Shown here: positions 34,346 through 44,654 of the stretch, in pieces
Numbering within the stretch: position 1 is the first letter of the stretch
How the letters are laid out: each line of letters begins with the position of its first letter
NCBI GenBank assembly: GCA_045807125.1
Contig: JBJMHZ010000005.1
Coordinates: 248,001-312,000, forward strand
Source: JBJMHZ01 sp045807125
GTDB lineage: Bacteria > Actinomycetota > Actinomycetes > JAWWOL01
Direction: 5' to 3'
Length of the DNA: 64,000 bases
Position numbers and translations under genes: made by a program
The notes under the pieces: model-generated
The model's database searches: none
What the model was told of the DNA's origin: nothing
What the model saw: the letters and a program-made list of their open reading frames with translations, nothing else

Positions 34346-35956
34346 TCAGTACCGGAACTGGCTCACCACCGTCTGCAGCTCTGCGGACATCTCGGCGAGG
34401 TCGTGCGCCGCCTGCCGACTGTGCGTCGAGCTGGCGGTCATGGTCTGCGCCGCCGATGCGACGTGCGAGATCTTGGCGGCGATGTCGGCCGAGCCGCTGG
34501 CCGCCTCGCTGGCGTGCGCGCTCATCTCGGCCGCGGTCGCGGTCTGCTGCTCGACCGCCGTGGCGATGGTGGTCTGGAAGTACGTGATCTGGTCCACCAC
34601 CGAGCGGATCCGGCTGATCGCGTCGGCCACGCTGGTCGCCTCGCCCTGCACGCCCTGGATGCGCTGGGCGATGTCCTCGGTCGCCTTGGCCGTGCTGTCG
34701 GCGAGGTCCTTGACCTCCCCGGCGACGACCGCGAACCCGCGGCCGGCCTCGCCGGCCCTGGCCGCCTCGATGGTCGCGTTGAGCGCGAGGAGGTGGGTCT
34801 GCTCGGCGATGGACGTGATGAGCGCGACCACCTGGCTGATCTGCTTGGACGAGGCACCCAGCCGGACGATCGTGTCGCCGGCCGCCTCGGCCTCGGTGGC
34901 CGCCTCGGAGCCGACCCGTACGGCCTCGTTGGCGTTGTGCGCGATCTCGCGGATCGTGGCCGTCATCTCCTCGACGCTGGCCGCGACCAGGTGCACGTTG
35001 CGCGAGATCTGGTCGGCAGACGAAGCGACCGCCTCCGCCTGCTCGGAGGTGTCCTGCGCGACGGCGGCCAGCTGCGCCGACGTCGCCGAGGTCTCCTCGC
35101 TCGCGGCAGCGAGCGACTCGGCGCTCGCGGCCGCCCGGCCGATGGTCGGTGCGATCTTGTCCACGAAGAGGTTGAACGCCGCGCTCACGCGGGCCAGCTC
35201 GTCGCGGCCCTTCACGGTGAGCCGGCGGGTGAGGTCGCGGTCGCCCTCGGCGATGTCCTCGAAAGCGTGGAGGAGCTGCTTCAGCGGGACGATCACCGAC
35301 ATCGTGATGCCGAACGCGAAGATGAGCGCGGCGACCAGCCCGGCGATGCCGAGGGCCAGCGTGACCCGCCGGACGCTCGCCTGCGCCGCGATGCCCTTGC
35401 GCTGCTCCTTGGCCACCTGAGCGCCTACCGACGCCAGCACCTGGTCAGCGTCGTCGATGCCGTCCGACAGCAGCGACCGCACGTGCGGCAGCTGCGACGC
35501 GACCTCGTCGGCGCCGTGAGTGCCGGCGAATGCCGTCGTCAGCCTGGGCGTCAGGGACGCCAGCTCGGCCTGCTTGGCGAGCGCGTCCTCGACGATGGCC
35601 TTCTCGGTCTGACCGAGCGGCCGCGCCTTGAGCGCGGTGAGGTCCTTGGTCACGGCGGCGGTGACCTGGTCCAGGGTCGCGGCGTCGCGACTCGCCTGGG
35701 TCTGTGCCGCCTTGTGACCGAGCGTCCCCGCGAGCAGCCACGAGGCGTTGACCTGCGCGAGCTCGGCAGTGTCGTCCTTCACCTGCTGGGCGAGCTGCAG
35801 GGTCGCCGCCGCCTCCGTCATGCTGCGGACGCCGCGCTGCTGCGCGTGCCCGGCCACGACGGTGACCGCGATGATGCTGCCCAGCAGCGACACGATGACG
35901 ATGTAGAACGTCATCGAGCGCTGGAGGATCGAGAACCTGCGGACTTTCGACAGCAT
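34346..35956 (-). CDS. Methyl-accepting chemotaxis protein
   Basis: A 536-residue chemoreceptor, AGGAGG 6 nt before the ATG. N-terminal membrane helix (MTFYIVIVSLLGSIIAVTVV), an extracytoplasmic helical sensor region (about 36-195), a second helix (VTLALGIAGLVAALIFAFGITMSVI), a HAMP domain (IVPLKQLLHAFEDIAEGDRDLTRRL), and a signalling tip with EQTHLLALNATIEAARAGEAGRGFAVVA. It reports on an unknown ligand to CheA/CheW and so to the flagellar motor or another output. It sits between ssrA and unrelated genes. Confidence 0.95.
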   Translation of the reverse strand: MLSKVRRFSILQRSMTFYIVIVSLLGSIIAVTVVAGHAQQRGVRSMTEAAATLQLAQQVKDDTAELAQVNASWLLAGTLGHKAAQTQASRDAATLDQVTAAVTKDLTALKARPLGQTEKAIVEDALAKQAELASLTPRLTTAFAGTHGADEVASQLPHVRSLLSDGIDDADQVLASVGAQVAKEQRKGIAAQASVRRVTLALGIAGLVAALIFAFGITMSVIVPLKQLLHAFEDIAEGDRDLTRRLTVKGRDELARVSAAFNLFVDKIAPTIGRAAASAESLAAASEETSATSAQLAAVAQDTSEQAEAVASSADQISRNVHLVAASVEEMTATIREIAHNANEAVRVGSEAATEAEAAGDTIVRLGASSKQISQVVALITSIAEQTHLLALNATIEAARAGEAGRGFAVVAGEVKDLADSTAKATEDIAQRIQGVQGEATSVADAISRIRSVVDQITYFQTTIATAVEQQTATAAEMSAHASEAASGSADIAAKISHVASAAQTMTASSTHSRQAAHDLAEMSAELQTVVSQFRY

Positions 35957-36138
35957 TGCCGGCCTCCTGGCCCCCGGGGAGTTGGAGCGGTGGCTCCGCC
36001 TAGTGCTATCGGAACCAGACGCACCTTCCTGAGCGCCGATCTTGTGCGGCTCGGCCGCCGCGAGCGGCTGACCGGCTCATCGGCACCGTCGTGGGCCGCC
36101 GCGGTTCACCCGTTCGGAGCAGCGCCCCGCACGGGTCC

Positions 36139-37017
36139 TCAGCGGCCGAGGAGCCGGGCGGCGTTGTCGTGCAGCACGCCGGACAGCCACGCATCGCCCA
36201 GGTCGAGGCGCTGGAGGACCTCGATCTGATGGGCATAGGGGTACGGGATGTTGGGGTAGTCGGTGCCGAGCAGCACCTTGGGCGCCACGCCGGCGAGCCG
36301 GGGCAGCAGCTCCGGCGGGAACGGCGCGAACCGCCGGCTCAGGAAGTCGGTGAACACCATCGTCGTGTCGAGGTGCACGTTGGCGTAGCGCTCGGCGAGC
36401 TGGATGAACTCGGCGTGCTCGGGCGCGCCCAGATGGGCGATGACGAGCGTCAGCCTCGGGTGCCGGCGCAGTACGTCGGCGACCGGGCCAGGACCGGTGA
36501 ACCGTCCCGGCATCGGCCCGGAGCCGGCGTGCAGCACCACCGGCAGCCCGGCGTCGGCGAGCGCGCCCCACACCGGGTCGAGCAGCGGGTCGCGCGGGTC
36601 GTACCCGCCGACCTGCACGTGGGCCTTGAAGACCCGCGCACCGGCCTCGATCGCCGCCGGCACGTAGCCGGCCGCCGCCGGCTCCGGGAAGAACGTCGCG
36701 GTCGGCAGGCAGTCCGGCGTGCGGTCGGCGAACCCGCGGGCCCACGCGTTGAGCCACTCCGCCATCCCGGGCTTGTGCGGATAGACCAGCGCCGGGAACG
36801 CCAGCACCCCGAGCCGCCGGAGCCTCGCGAGCCGCTCCCGCTCCCCCTCCCGGTAGGCGATGGGCCACGGCACGCCGGTGAGCGGCCCGGCGGAGTCGAA
36901 GTACGCCCACACCTTCGCGAGCACGCGCTCGGGCATGAAGTGGACGTGGACGTCGATGAGCCCCGGCAGTCCGAGGCCGCGCCACACGCCCGGCACGTCG
37001 TCGTCGGTCAGGCTCAC
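36139..37017 (-). CDS. Amidohydrolase-family protein (Amidohydro_2)
   Basis: From GTG 37017, 292 residues. DVHVHFMP (metal-binding His-x-His), VLHAGSGP (His), VIAHLGAPEH (His) and GTDYPNIPYPY (Asp) give the metal-dependent TIM-barrel hydrolase/decarboxylase pattern of the aminocarboxymuconate-semialdehyde decarboxylase group. Substrate unknown. Its GTG overlaps the stop of the penicillin-binding gene (GTGA), so the two are co-translated, though a functional link is not obvious. The much longer frame upstream is antisense noise. Confidence 0.85.
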   Translation of the reverse strand: MSLTDDDVPGVWRGLGLPGLIDVHVHFMPERVLAKVWAYFDSAGPLTGVPWPIAYREGERERLARLRRLGVLAFPALVYPHKPGMAEWLNAWARGFADRTPDCLPTATFFPEPAAAGYVPAAIEAGARVFKAHVQVGGYDPRDPLLDPVWGALADAGLPVVLHAGSGPMPGRFTGPGPVADVLRRHPRLTLVIAHLGAPEHAEFIQLAERYANVHLDTTMVFTDFLSRRFAPFPPELLPRLAGVAPKVLLGTDYPNIPYPYAHQIEVLQRLDLGDAWLSGVLHDNAARLLGR

Positions 37018-38939
37018 GAGCGGTCGAGCGCGCGCAGGAACGACGCGGCGACGGGCGCAGCCACCGCGCCGCCGACCCCGCCGCCCTCGACCAGCACGGC
37101 GAAGGCGAGATCGCCGCGGTAGCCGATGAACCACGCGTGCGTCAACGGCGGGTCGGCGGAGCCGAACTCCGCCGTGCCGGTCTTGCCGTGGACCGGCGGG
37201 CCGGGCAGCCGGCCGAGCGCTTGCTTCGCCGTGCCGTCGGTGACCACCGCGCGCATCAGCGCGCGCAGGGATGCCGCCACGGGGGCGGCCAGCGCCTTCG
37301 GCGACGGCTGCGCGGCAGGCGCCGGGTCGACCAGCAGCTGCGGCGCATGCCACGTGCCGGAATCGACCGTCGCCGCGACCATCGCCATGTCGAGCGGGCT
37401 CACCAGCACCCGGCCCTGGCCGATGGCGTCGGCCGCGCGCTCGACCGCGTCGGTGGCGACGGGCACGCTGCCGGAGAAGGAGTCGAGCGGCAGCTGCCAC
37501 GCTCCCCCGATGCCGTACGCGGCCGCCGCGGCGCGCAGGTCGGAGGCGCCGAGCCGGGACGACAGCCCGACGAACGCGGTGTTGCACGACAGCGCGAAGT
37601 CGGTGCGGAACGGCACGTCGCCCGGCGCGCTCTCGCCCTGGAAGTTGGTGAACCGCTTGCCCGACACGTCGATCGACGGCGGGCACGGGACCGGGTCGGT
37701 GAGGCGCAGGCCGTCGCCGAGCAGCGCGGTCGCGGTGACGACCTTGAACGTGGAACCGGGCGGGTAGCGCCCGACGAGCGCGGTGTCGTACGAGCTCTCG
37801 GCCGGGCGGTTGGCCACCGCGAGGATCTCGCCGGTGGACGCCCGGACGGCCACGAGCGACGCGCGCCGCTCGCGGATGGCCGGCGCGTCGAGCGCCCGCT
37901 CGGCCGCCGCCTGCACCCGGCGGTCGAGCGTCACCCGCACCGAGCGCCCGGGCCGGCCCCGGAACGTCGCGAGCGTCTGCAGCCGGGCACCGCGCGCGTC
38001 CTCGACCACGACCTCGGCCGTCGGCGAGCCGGCGAGCCGGTGCTCGAAGGCGGCCTGGATGCCGTACAGGCCCACCTGGTCGCGGGCCCGGTAGGGCGCG
38101 CCGAGCCGGTCGAGCGCCTCCTTCGTCGCCGGGCCGACCCGGCCGAGCAGGGCCCGGGCGAAGGTCGGGGTGGGCGCGAGGGGGGCGGTGCCGGCGCGGT
38201 ACGGCACGCCGGGCAGCGCGTCGAGCCGGGTCCGCGCCTGCTCGAAGGCCGGGCGGCGCAGCGTGATGACGGGGACGAACGCGTCGGGCGGCGCCGCGGC
38301 GACGTCGCGCGCGATCGTGGCCCCGTCGATCCGGAGGATGCGTGCCAGGGCCGCGATCTCGGCCGCCGGGTGGGCCAGCGCCCGTGGGTGAACGCCGATG
38401 GTCACCACCGGCGCGTCGGCGACGAGCGCGCTGCCGTCGCCGCCCAGCACCGGCGCCCGCCGGCCGGCCTCGCGGGTCAGCGCGACGTGGCGGCCGGTCG
38501 TCAGCGCGGGATGGACATCGGTCGGCGACCAGCGGACCTGCCAGCCGTCGGTGCCGCGCTGGAGCGACAGGTGGCCGGTGTAGCGGAGGGTGCCGAGGCC
38601 GGCGGGGACGACCGTCGCGTCGAACGTCGCCTGCGCGCTCGTGCCCGCCGCGTCGGCCTGCACCGCACCGAGCCGCAGCTCGAGACGTGGCGCCGCGAGC
38701 GCGCCGAGGAACGACCGGTAGGCATCGCGCACCGGGGCGACCGTCACGCCAGCCGCCGACGCGGCCGACGCGTAGTCGCCGCGGGCGACGGCGTCGAGGA
38801 AGCGCTGCGCGACCGGGCGCGGCGACGGCTTGCCACCGCAGGCGGCCACCCCGAGCGGGAGAACGACGACGAGCAGGCACAGGAGCGATCGGGAGAGCGC
38901 CGTCGCCCGTCCAGCCATGGATCTGGCGCTCGAGCTCAC
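37014..38939 (-). CDS. Lipoprotein penicillin-binding transpeptidase
   Basis: A 641-residue protein. The signal peptide ends LGVAAC (lipobox). Residues ~37-150 form an NTF2-like/MecA_N domain, then a dimerisation region, then the transpeptidase: GSTFK (Ser about 395), SCN (about 450) and KTGTAEF (about 585). It crosslinks peptidoglycan at the outer face of the membrane. The layout matches actinobacterial class B PBPs of the PbpA/MecA-like type. It is co-translated with the amidohydrolase. Confidence 0.9.
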   Translation of the reverse strand: MSSSARSMAGRATALSRSLLCLLVVVLPLGVAACGGKPSPRPVAQRFLDAVARGDYASAASAAGVTVAPVRDAYRSFLGALAAPRLELRLGAVQADAAGTSAQATFDATVVPAGLGTLRYTGHLSLQRGTDGWQVRWSPTDVHPALTTGRHVALTREAGRRAPVLGGDGSALVADAPVVTIGVHPRALAHPAAEIAALARILRIDGATIARDVAAAPPDAFVPVITLRRPAFEQARTRLDALPGVPYRAGTAPLAPTPTFARALLGRVGPATKEALDRLGAPYRARDQVGLYGIQAAFEHRLAGSPTAEVVVEDARGARLQTLATFRGRPGRSVRVTLDRRVQAAAERALDAPAIRERRASLVAVRASTGEILAVANRPAESSYDTALVGRYPPGSTFKVVTATALLGDGLRLTDPVPCPPSIDVSGKRFTNFQGESAPGDVPFRTDFALSCNTAFVGLSSRLGASDLRAAAAAYGIGGAWQLPLDSFSGSVPVATDAVERAADAIGQGRVLVSPLDMAMVAATVDSGTWHAPQLLVDPAPAAQPSPKALAAPVAASLRALMRAVVTDGTAKQALGRLPGPPVHGKTGTAEFGSADPPLTHAWFIGYRGDLAFAVLVEGGGVGGAVAAPVAASFLRALDRS

Positions 38940-39014
38940 GACCGCTGGCTCCTCGGGGCAGGAGTGACGAACCGGGCAGGAGCCTACTCGCCGGATCGGA
39001 CAGGATCGGCCGCG

Positions 39015-39491
39015 CTACGTCCGGCCCTTGGCCCGGCGCCCCGCGGCCCGGCTGATCTCGCGGGCGGCGTCGCGGGCGGCGAGCGCCTGCCGCTTGTCGT
39101 ACGAGCGCTTGCCCCGCGCGAGGGCGAGCTGCACCTTGGCCCGGCCGTCGGAGAAGTACAGCGACAGCGGCACGAGCGTCAGGCCGCCCTCGCGGGTCTT
39201 GCCGATCAGCCGGGAGATCTCCTCGCGGTGCAGCAGCAGCTTGCGGGCCCGGCGCGGCTCGTGATTGGTCCAGGTGCCCTGCGCGTACTCCGGGATGTGG
39301 ATCCCCATGAGCCACGCCTCGCCGTCCTTGATCTGGGCGAAGGAGTCGACGAGGGACGCGCGGCCGGCCCGCAGGCTCTTGACCTCCGTACCGGTCAGGA
39401 CGAGGCCGGCCTCGTAGGTGTCGAGCACTTCGTAGTCGTGGCGGGCCTTCCTGTTCTGCGCGATGACCTTGCGACCGGTCTCCTTCACCAT
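39015..39491 (-). CDS. smpB: SsrA-binding protein SmpB
   Basis: A 158-residue protein. VIAQNRKARHDYEVLDTYEAGLVLTGTEVKSLR, then YAQGTWTNHEPRRARKLLLH and RSYDKRQALAARDA are family signatures. It binds tmRNA and delivers it to stalled ribosomes. It lies about 5 kb from its RNA partner ssrA on the same strand, separated by the PBP, amidohydrolase and chemoreceptor genes, and 10 bp after the S41 peptidase. Confidence 0.97.
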   Translation of the reverse strand: MVKETGRKVIAQNRKARHDYEVLDTYEAGLVLTGTEVKSLRAGRASLVDSFAQIKDGEAWLMGIHIPEYAQGTWTNHEPRRARKLLLHREEISRLIGKTREGGLTLVPLSLYFSDGRAKVQLALARGKRSYDKRQALAARDAAREISRAAGRRAKGRT

Positions 39492-39501
39492 GACCGGGCC
39501 A

Positions 39502-40683
39502 TTACCCGCGCCCGCCCGTGCCGGCGTCGGCGAGCAGGCCGCTCAGCACCTGCACCGCCCGCCGCTCGGCGACCTGCGGGGCCGCGCCGGGGCTGACCTC
39601 GATGTCGGGCGAGAGCCCCACCCCGTCGAGCGATCGGCCGCTCGGCGTGCGGTAGTGGGCGACGGTCATCTCGGCGACGGAGCCACCGGAGAGATGGACC
39701 GGCTGCTGCACGGTGCCCTTGCCGAACGTGCGGGTGCCGACGATCACCGCGCGCCCGCGGTCCTGCAGCGCGCCGGCGAGCACCTCGGCGGCGCTCGCCG
39801 TGCCGCCGTCGACGAGCACGGCCACCGGCGTCGCCGTGTCACCGCCGCGCTCGGCGTCGAGCGCCTGCAACGGCTGGCCGCGCCGCTCGTACGACACCAC
39901 CGCACCGCCGTCGAGGAAGGCCGACGCCGCCTCGACCGCCTCGTCGAGCAGGCCGCCAGGATCGCCGCGCAGGTCGAGGACGATGCCGCCGGCGTGCTGC
40001 GCGCGCAGCCGGGCGACCGCGTCGCGCACCTGGCGCCCGACGCCCCGGGTGAACGCCGTGATGGTCACCCGCGCCACCTGCGGGGCGAGCCAGTCGACCG
40101 ACACGTCGCGGCCCGCGAGCCGCGCCCGCACCAGGTGGACGACCTGGACGCGCCCGGTCCACGACAGCGTCAGCAGCACCGAGGTGCCCCTGTCGCCGCG
40201 CAGCTGCTGGGCGATCTGCCCTGCGCTGCGGTCGAGCGTGGGCCGGCCGTCGACCGCGAGGATCGTCGAGCCCACCGCGATGTCGGCGCGGGCCGCCGGC
40301 GAGCCGCCCTGCACGGCCGACACCACGATCGCGCCGTCGCCGCGCTCGCGGACCAGCAGCCCGACGCCGTCGTACTCGCCGTCCAGCGACTGCTGGTAGC
40401 GGGCGTAGTCGTCGGCGTCGAAGTACGACGACCACGGGTCGTCGAGCGCCTTGATCATCGCCTTGACGGCGGCGTCGTCGAGCCGGTCGTCGGTGACCGG
40501 GCGCAGCGCCTGGGCAGCCAGCCGGTCGCGGACCGCGTCGAGGTCGGCGCCGTGCGAGGCCGGGCCGGAGCCGGGCCAGCGGACGCCGGTCGCCACGCCG
40601 GCCCCGTACGCGACCGCCACGAGGGCGACCGTTGCCACGACCCGTACCGGGCCGGAGCGGAGTCGGGGCGGCAGGCTGCGCAT
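39502..40683 (-). CDS. S41-family C-terminal processing peptidase
   Basis: A 393-residue protein with an N-terminal membrane helix (VVATVALVAVAYGAGVATG). A PDZ domain is at about 100-190 (GVGLLVRE, ILAVDGRPTLD). The catalytic segment is VDGGTASAAEVLAGALQD (Ser) and GTRTFGKGTVQQ (Lys), a Ser-Lys dyad. It acts outside the membrane on cell-envelope or secreted proteins. Its position between ftsX and smpB is conserved in actinobacteria. Confidence 0.93.
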   Translation of the reverse strand: MRSLPPRLRSGPVRVVATVALVAVAYGAGVATGVRWPGSGPASHGADLDAVRDRLAAQALRPVTDDRLDDAAVKAMIKALDDPWSSYFDADDYARYQQSLDGEYDGVGLLVRERGDGAIVVSAVQGGSPAARADIAVGSTILAVDGRPTLDRSAGQIAQQLRGDRGTSVLLTLSWTGRVQVVHLVRARLAGRDVSVDWLAPQVARVTITAFTRGVGRQVRDAVARLRAQHAGGIVLDLRGDPGGLLDEAVEAASAFLDGGAVVSYERRGQPLQALDAERGGDTATPVAVLVDGGTASAAEVLAGALQDRGRAVIVGTRTFGKGTVQQPVHLSGGSVAEMTVAHYRTPSGRSLDGVGLSPDIEVSPGAAPQVAERRAVQVLSGLLADAGTGGRG

Positions 40684-40759
40684 CAGAGCAGCATACGGAA
40701 TCCCGCCAGGGGGTCCCGCCGCCGTCCACAGCTGGCCTGAACTTGTCAGGGCATCGCGG

Positions 40760-41665
40760 TCAGGTCCGCAGGTAGCGGACGAGCGTGCCCCAAGCGGCCA
40801 GCATCGCCACCCCGCAGGCGACCAGGACGCCCCACGGCAGCAGGTGCAGGACGGCGTCGTTGCCGAGGAACCGGCCGTTGAACAGCGAGATCGTCCTCAG
40901 CCGGTCGACGAACAGCCAGCGCAGCCCGGTCAGGATGCCGAAGGCGGCGAGCGCGCCGATCAGCCCGGCGATCGCGCCCTCGAGCAGGAACGGCATCTCG
41001 ATGTAGAAGTTCGAGGCGCCGACGAGACGCATGATGCCGACCTCGCGGCGACGGCCGAAGAAGGCCAGCATCGTGGTAATGATGATCATGATGACGCCGG
41101 CGAGCGCGACGAGGCCGGCCATGATGAGCATCGACAGCTCGATGCCGTCGAAGATGCGGAACACCTTGCCGAGCGTCTGATGGGCGTCGACGACCGAGTC
41201 GACCCCGGTCATCCCTTGCACCGCGCTGGCGACGACGGCGAACTTCTTCGGGTCCTTCAGCTTCACCCGGTAGGAGTCCGGCAGCACCTTGGGATCGGTG
41301 TTGCGGACGAGGTCGGGCTGGGCGGCGAAGGTCTTCTTGAACTCCTCGTACGCCTGGTCCTGCGACTCGTAGTAGACGCGCTGCACCTGCGGCAGGCTGC
41401 CGAGCGCCTGCTGGATCTGCTGCTTGTCGCCCTCCGTCGCGCCGGTCGGGCAGGTCGGCGTCCGCACCGCGTCCGTGCACAGGTAGACGGTGACCTCGAC
41501 CTTGTCGTACCAGTCGTCCTTGAGCCGCTCGCTCTGCTGCTTGGCCAGCAGTGCAAGGCCGATCAGCGTGAGCGAGACGGAGACGACGATGACCACCGAG
41601 ACGACCATGCCGATGTTGCGCCGCATGCCCTGCAGGGTGGAGGAGAGGATGAACTGAGCGCGCAT
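40760..41665 (-). CDS. ftsX: Cell-division ABC transporter permease FtsX
   Basis: A 301-residue protein with an N-terminal membrane helix (VVSVVIVVSVSLTLIGLALL), a large extracytoplasmic domain holding a KVEVTVYLC start and a Cys pair (CTDAVRTPTCPTG), then three further helices (MLIMAGLVALAGVIMIIITTML and two near the end). It works with FtsE to switch on peptidoglycan hydrolases at the septum. 22 bp after ftsE. Confidence 0.96.
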   Translation of the reverse strand: MRAQFILSSTLQGMRRNIGMVVSVVIVVSVSLTLIGLALLAKQQSERLKDDWYDKVEVTVYLCTDAVRTPTCPTGATEGDKQQIQQALGSLPQVQRVYYESQDQAYEEFKKTFAAQPDLVRNTDPKVLPDSYRVKLKDPKKFAVVASAVQGMTGVDSVVDAHQTLGKVFRIFDGIELSMLIMAGLVALAGVIMIIITTMLAFFGRRREVGIMRLVGASNFYIEMPFLLEGAIAGLIGALAAFGILTGLRWLFVDRLRTISLFNGRFLGNDAVLHLLPWGVLVACGVAMLAAWGTLVRYLRT

Positions 41666-41687
41666 GGGTCCGTGGGGGGTAGGGGGA

Positions 41688-42377
41688 TCAGCGGGAGTAG
41701 CCGTACACGCCGCGCGCCTGGTCGCGCACGACGTGACCGTTCTCGAGCTCGACGACGCGGCGGCGCATCGAGTCGACGATCTGGGCGTCGTGGGTGGCCA
41801 TGATGACGGTCGTGCCGGTGCGGTTGATGCGGTCGAGCAGCCGCATGATGCCGATGCTCGTCTCGGGGTCGAGGTTGCCGGTCGGCTCGTCGGCGATGAG
41901 GATCATCGGGCGGTTGACGAACGCGCGCGCGACCGCCACGCGCTGCTGCTCGCCGCCGGAGAGCTCGTGGGGCATGCGGCTCTCCTTGCCCTTCAGGCCG
42001 ACGAGGTCGAGCACCTCGGGGACCACCTTGGCGATGACATGGCGCGGCTTGCCGATGACCTCGAGGGCGAACGCGACGTTGTCGTGCACCGTCTTGTTGG
42101 GCAGCAGGCGGAAGTCCTGGAAGACCGTGCCGATCTTGCGGCGGAGCGCGGGGACCTTCCAGTTCGACAGCCTGGACAGGTCCTTGCCGGCGACGTGGAT
42201 CATGCCGCTGGACGGCTTCTCCTCCTTGAGGACGAGCCGGAGGAAGGTCGACTTTCCCGAGCCGGAGGCGCCCACGAGGAAGACGAACTCGCCCTTGTTG
42301 ATCTCCACGGAGACGTGGGAGAGGGCCGGCCGCTCGACCTTCGGGTAGCTCTTCGACACGTTGTCGAACTTGATCAC
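41688..42377 (-). CDS. ftsE: Cell-division ATP-binding protein FtsE
   Basis: A 229-residue ABC ATPase: Walker A GASGSGKST, signature LSGGEQQRVAVARAFV, Walker B MILIADEPTGNLD, and the switch His in ATHDAQIV. The length and sequence fit FtsE. It powers FtsX-dependent activation of cell-wall hydrolases. First gene of the ftsEX unit, with prfB about 450 bp upstream. Confidence 0.96.
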   Translation of the reverse strand: MIKFDNVSKSYPKVERPALSHVSVEINKGEFVFLVGASGSGKSTFLRLVLKEEKPSSGMIHVAGKDLSRLSNWKVPALRRKIGTVFQDFRLLPNKTVHDNVAFALEVIGKPRHVIAKVVPEVLDLVGLKGKESRMPHELSGGEQQRVAVARAFVNRPMILIADEPTGNLDPETSIGIMRLLDRINRTGTTVIMATHDAQIVDSMRRRVVELENGHVVRDQARGVYGYSR

Positions 42378-42621
42378 GATCGCATCACCGAGCCAGTCTA
42401 ACCGCGCCGGCCGGCCGCTCCCGGGATCGCCGGGCGTCGCGTCGGCACCAGTCGAGGAGCCCGCTGGCGCCCGGCCGGCACCCCGCCGGCAGCGCGCGCC
42501 GGTGCGTCACCCGGCAGCGTTGTGGCGCCGGGCGCCCCCGTGAGGGATGCTATAGGTGCGGTGGACGCGCGCCGATGTCCCGGGAGGGACCCGGTCGCAT
42601 CCCGGGCGAGAGGACGAGCCG

Positions 42622-42813
42622 ATGTCGTGCGAGCACCTGGTCTGCGCCAGCTGCGCGGGCCCGGTCGTCGAGGGCCGGTGCGCGGTATGCCGGGCCTCGC
42701 GGGCTGAGGTCCACGGCCACCACGGAGCGCTGGGAATGTCGCCGCAGGCGATCGCCGCCCTGCTGGTCGTCGTCCTCGTCGTGCTGCTCGCCCTCGCCAA
42801 CGCCCGCTTCTGA
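42622..42813 (+). CDS. Small zinc-ribbon membrane protein
   Basis: Sixty-three residues from ATG 42622 (GAGAGGACGAG upstream). Cysteines in CEHLVCASC and CAVC can bind zinc, and IAALLVVVLVVLLALANARF is a C-terminal membrane helix. It lies antisense to the gap between prfB and ftsE. Unknown function; similar small proteins occur at this place in related actinobacteria. Confidence 0.65.
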   Translation: MSCEHLVCASCAGPVVEGRCAVCRASRAEVHGHHGALGMSPQAIAALLVVVLVVLLALANARF

Positions 42814-42831
42814 CCCGGCCCGCATCCCCGG

Positions 42832-43935
<1,104 letters not shown>

Positions 43936-44063
43936 GTCTGGAAGACTACGCGGTCCCCGGCCGCCGCTCAGGCCGCGAGCAGCTGATCGCCTGCCCCTGC
44001 GGTACAGGTGGATACTTCTGGTCACGGTGCGACACGACGCACCCGGCCAGGGATGAGGGGGCG

Positions 44064-44645
44064 ATGAGGCGGGGCGTGCTGGCTGCGCTGCTCGGCGCAC
44101 CGCTCGCTGCCCTGGCGGTGCCGGCCGTCGTCCACTCGACCGGCTCATCCCGCGGCCTGTACGACGCGCAGGCCGTCGCCGCGGCGAGGTCGGCCTTCGA
44201 GCGGGCCACCGCGATCAGCCAGCAGGTGGCGGTGCCGACGCGGTCGCCGGGGAGCCCGCAGTCCGCGGCGATGCTCGAGGCGCTGCGCCGCGACGGCGAG
44301 CGCAAGCTGGCCACGGCCTACGACGGGCCGGCGCTGGAGCAGGAGCGCCGCGCGCTGGAGACGGCGATCGGCGCCGAGCACGACCCGTCGTTCCGAGTCC
44401 TCGGCGGGGGCGTGCGCCGGGTCACGTACAACCAGATCGTCGTCGTCACGCACGCGCAGGTGACGATCGCCGCGACGGTGTGGACGTGGTGGCGGACCGC
44501 TCAGGTCCGGCCGCCCGGCGGCGCGGCCGTCGTGAGCGCGCCGGAGAGCGCGATCGACGCCCGCGCCACCGTCGGTCAGGGCCCGGACGGCGCGTGGAAG
44601 GTCGTCTCCTTTACCTGGAAGGCGCACCCGGACGAGCGCCCCTGA
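44064..44645 (+). CDS. Putative secreted protein
   Basis: A 193-residue protein with GAGGGGG before the ATG and an N-terminal signal-like segment (RRGVLAALLGAPLAALAVPAVV). Mature part: helical, then beta-rich (NQIVVVTHAQVTIAATVWTWWRTAQV, GAWKVVSFTWKAHPDERP), resembling an NTF2/nuclear-transport-like accessory domain. No family named. It points toward, and converges with, the TPR-like gene. Confidence 0.6.
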   Translation: MRRGVLAALLGAPLAALAVPAVVHSTGSSRGLYDAQAVAAARSAFERATAISQQVAVPTRSPGSPQSAAMLEALRRDGERKLATAYDGPALEQERRALETAIGAEHDPSFRVLGGGVRRVTYNQIVVVTHAQVTIAATVWTWWRTAQVRPPGGAAVVSAPESAIDARATVGQGPDGAWKVVSFTWKAHPDERP

Positions 44646-44654
44646 GCCGTCGGC

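Noticed and set aside
36139..39315. 1058-residue minus-strand frame
   Set aside because: Only its last ~290 residues (the amidohydrolase) are real; the rest is an Arg/Pro/Ala-rich shadow of the penicillin-binding gene in another frame.
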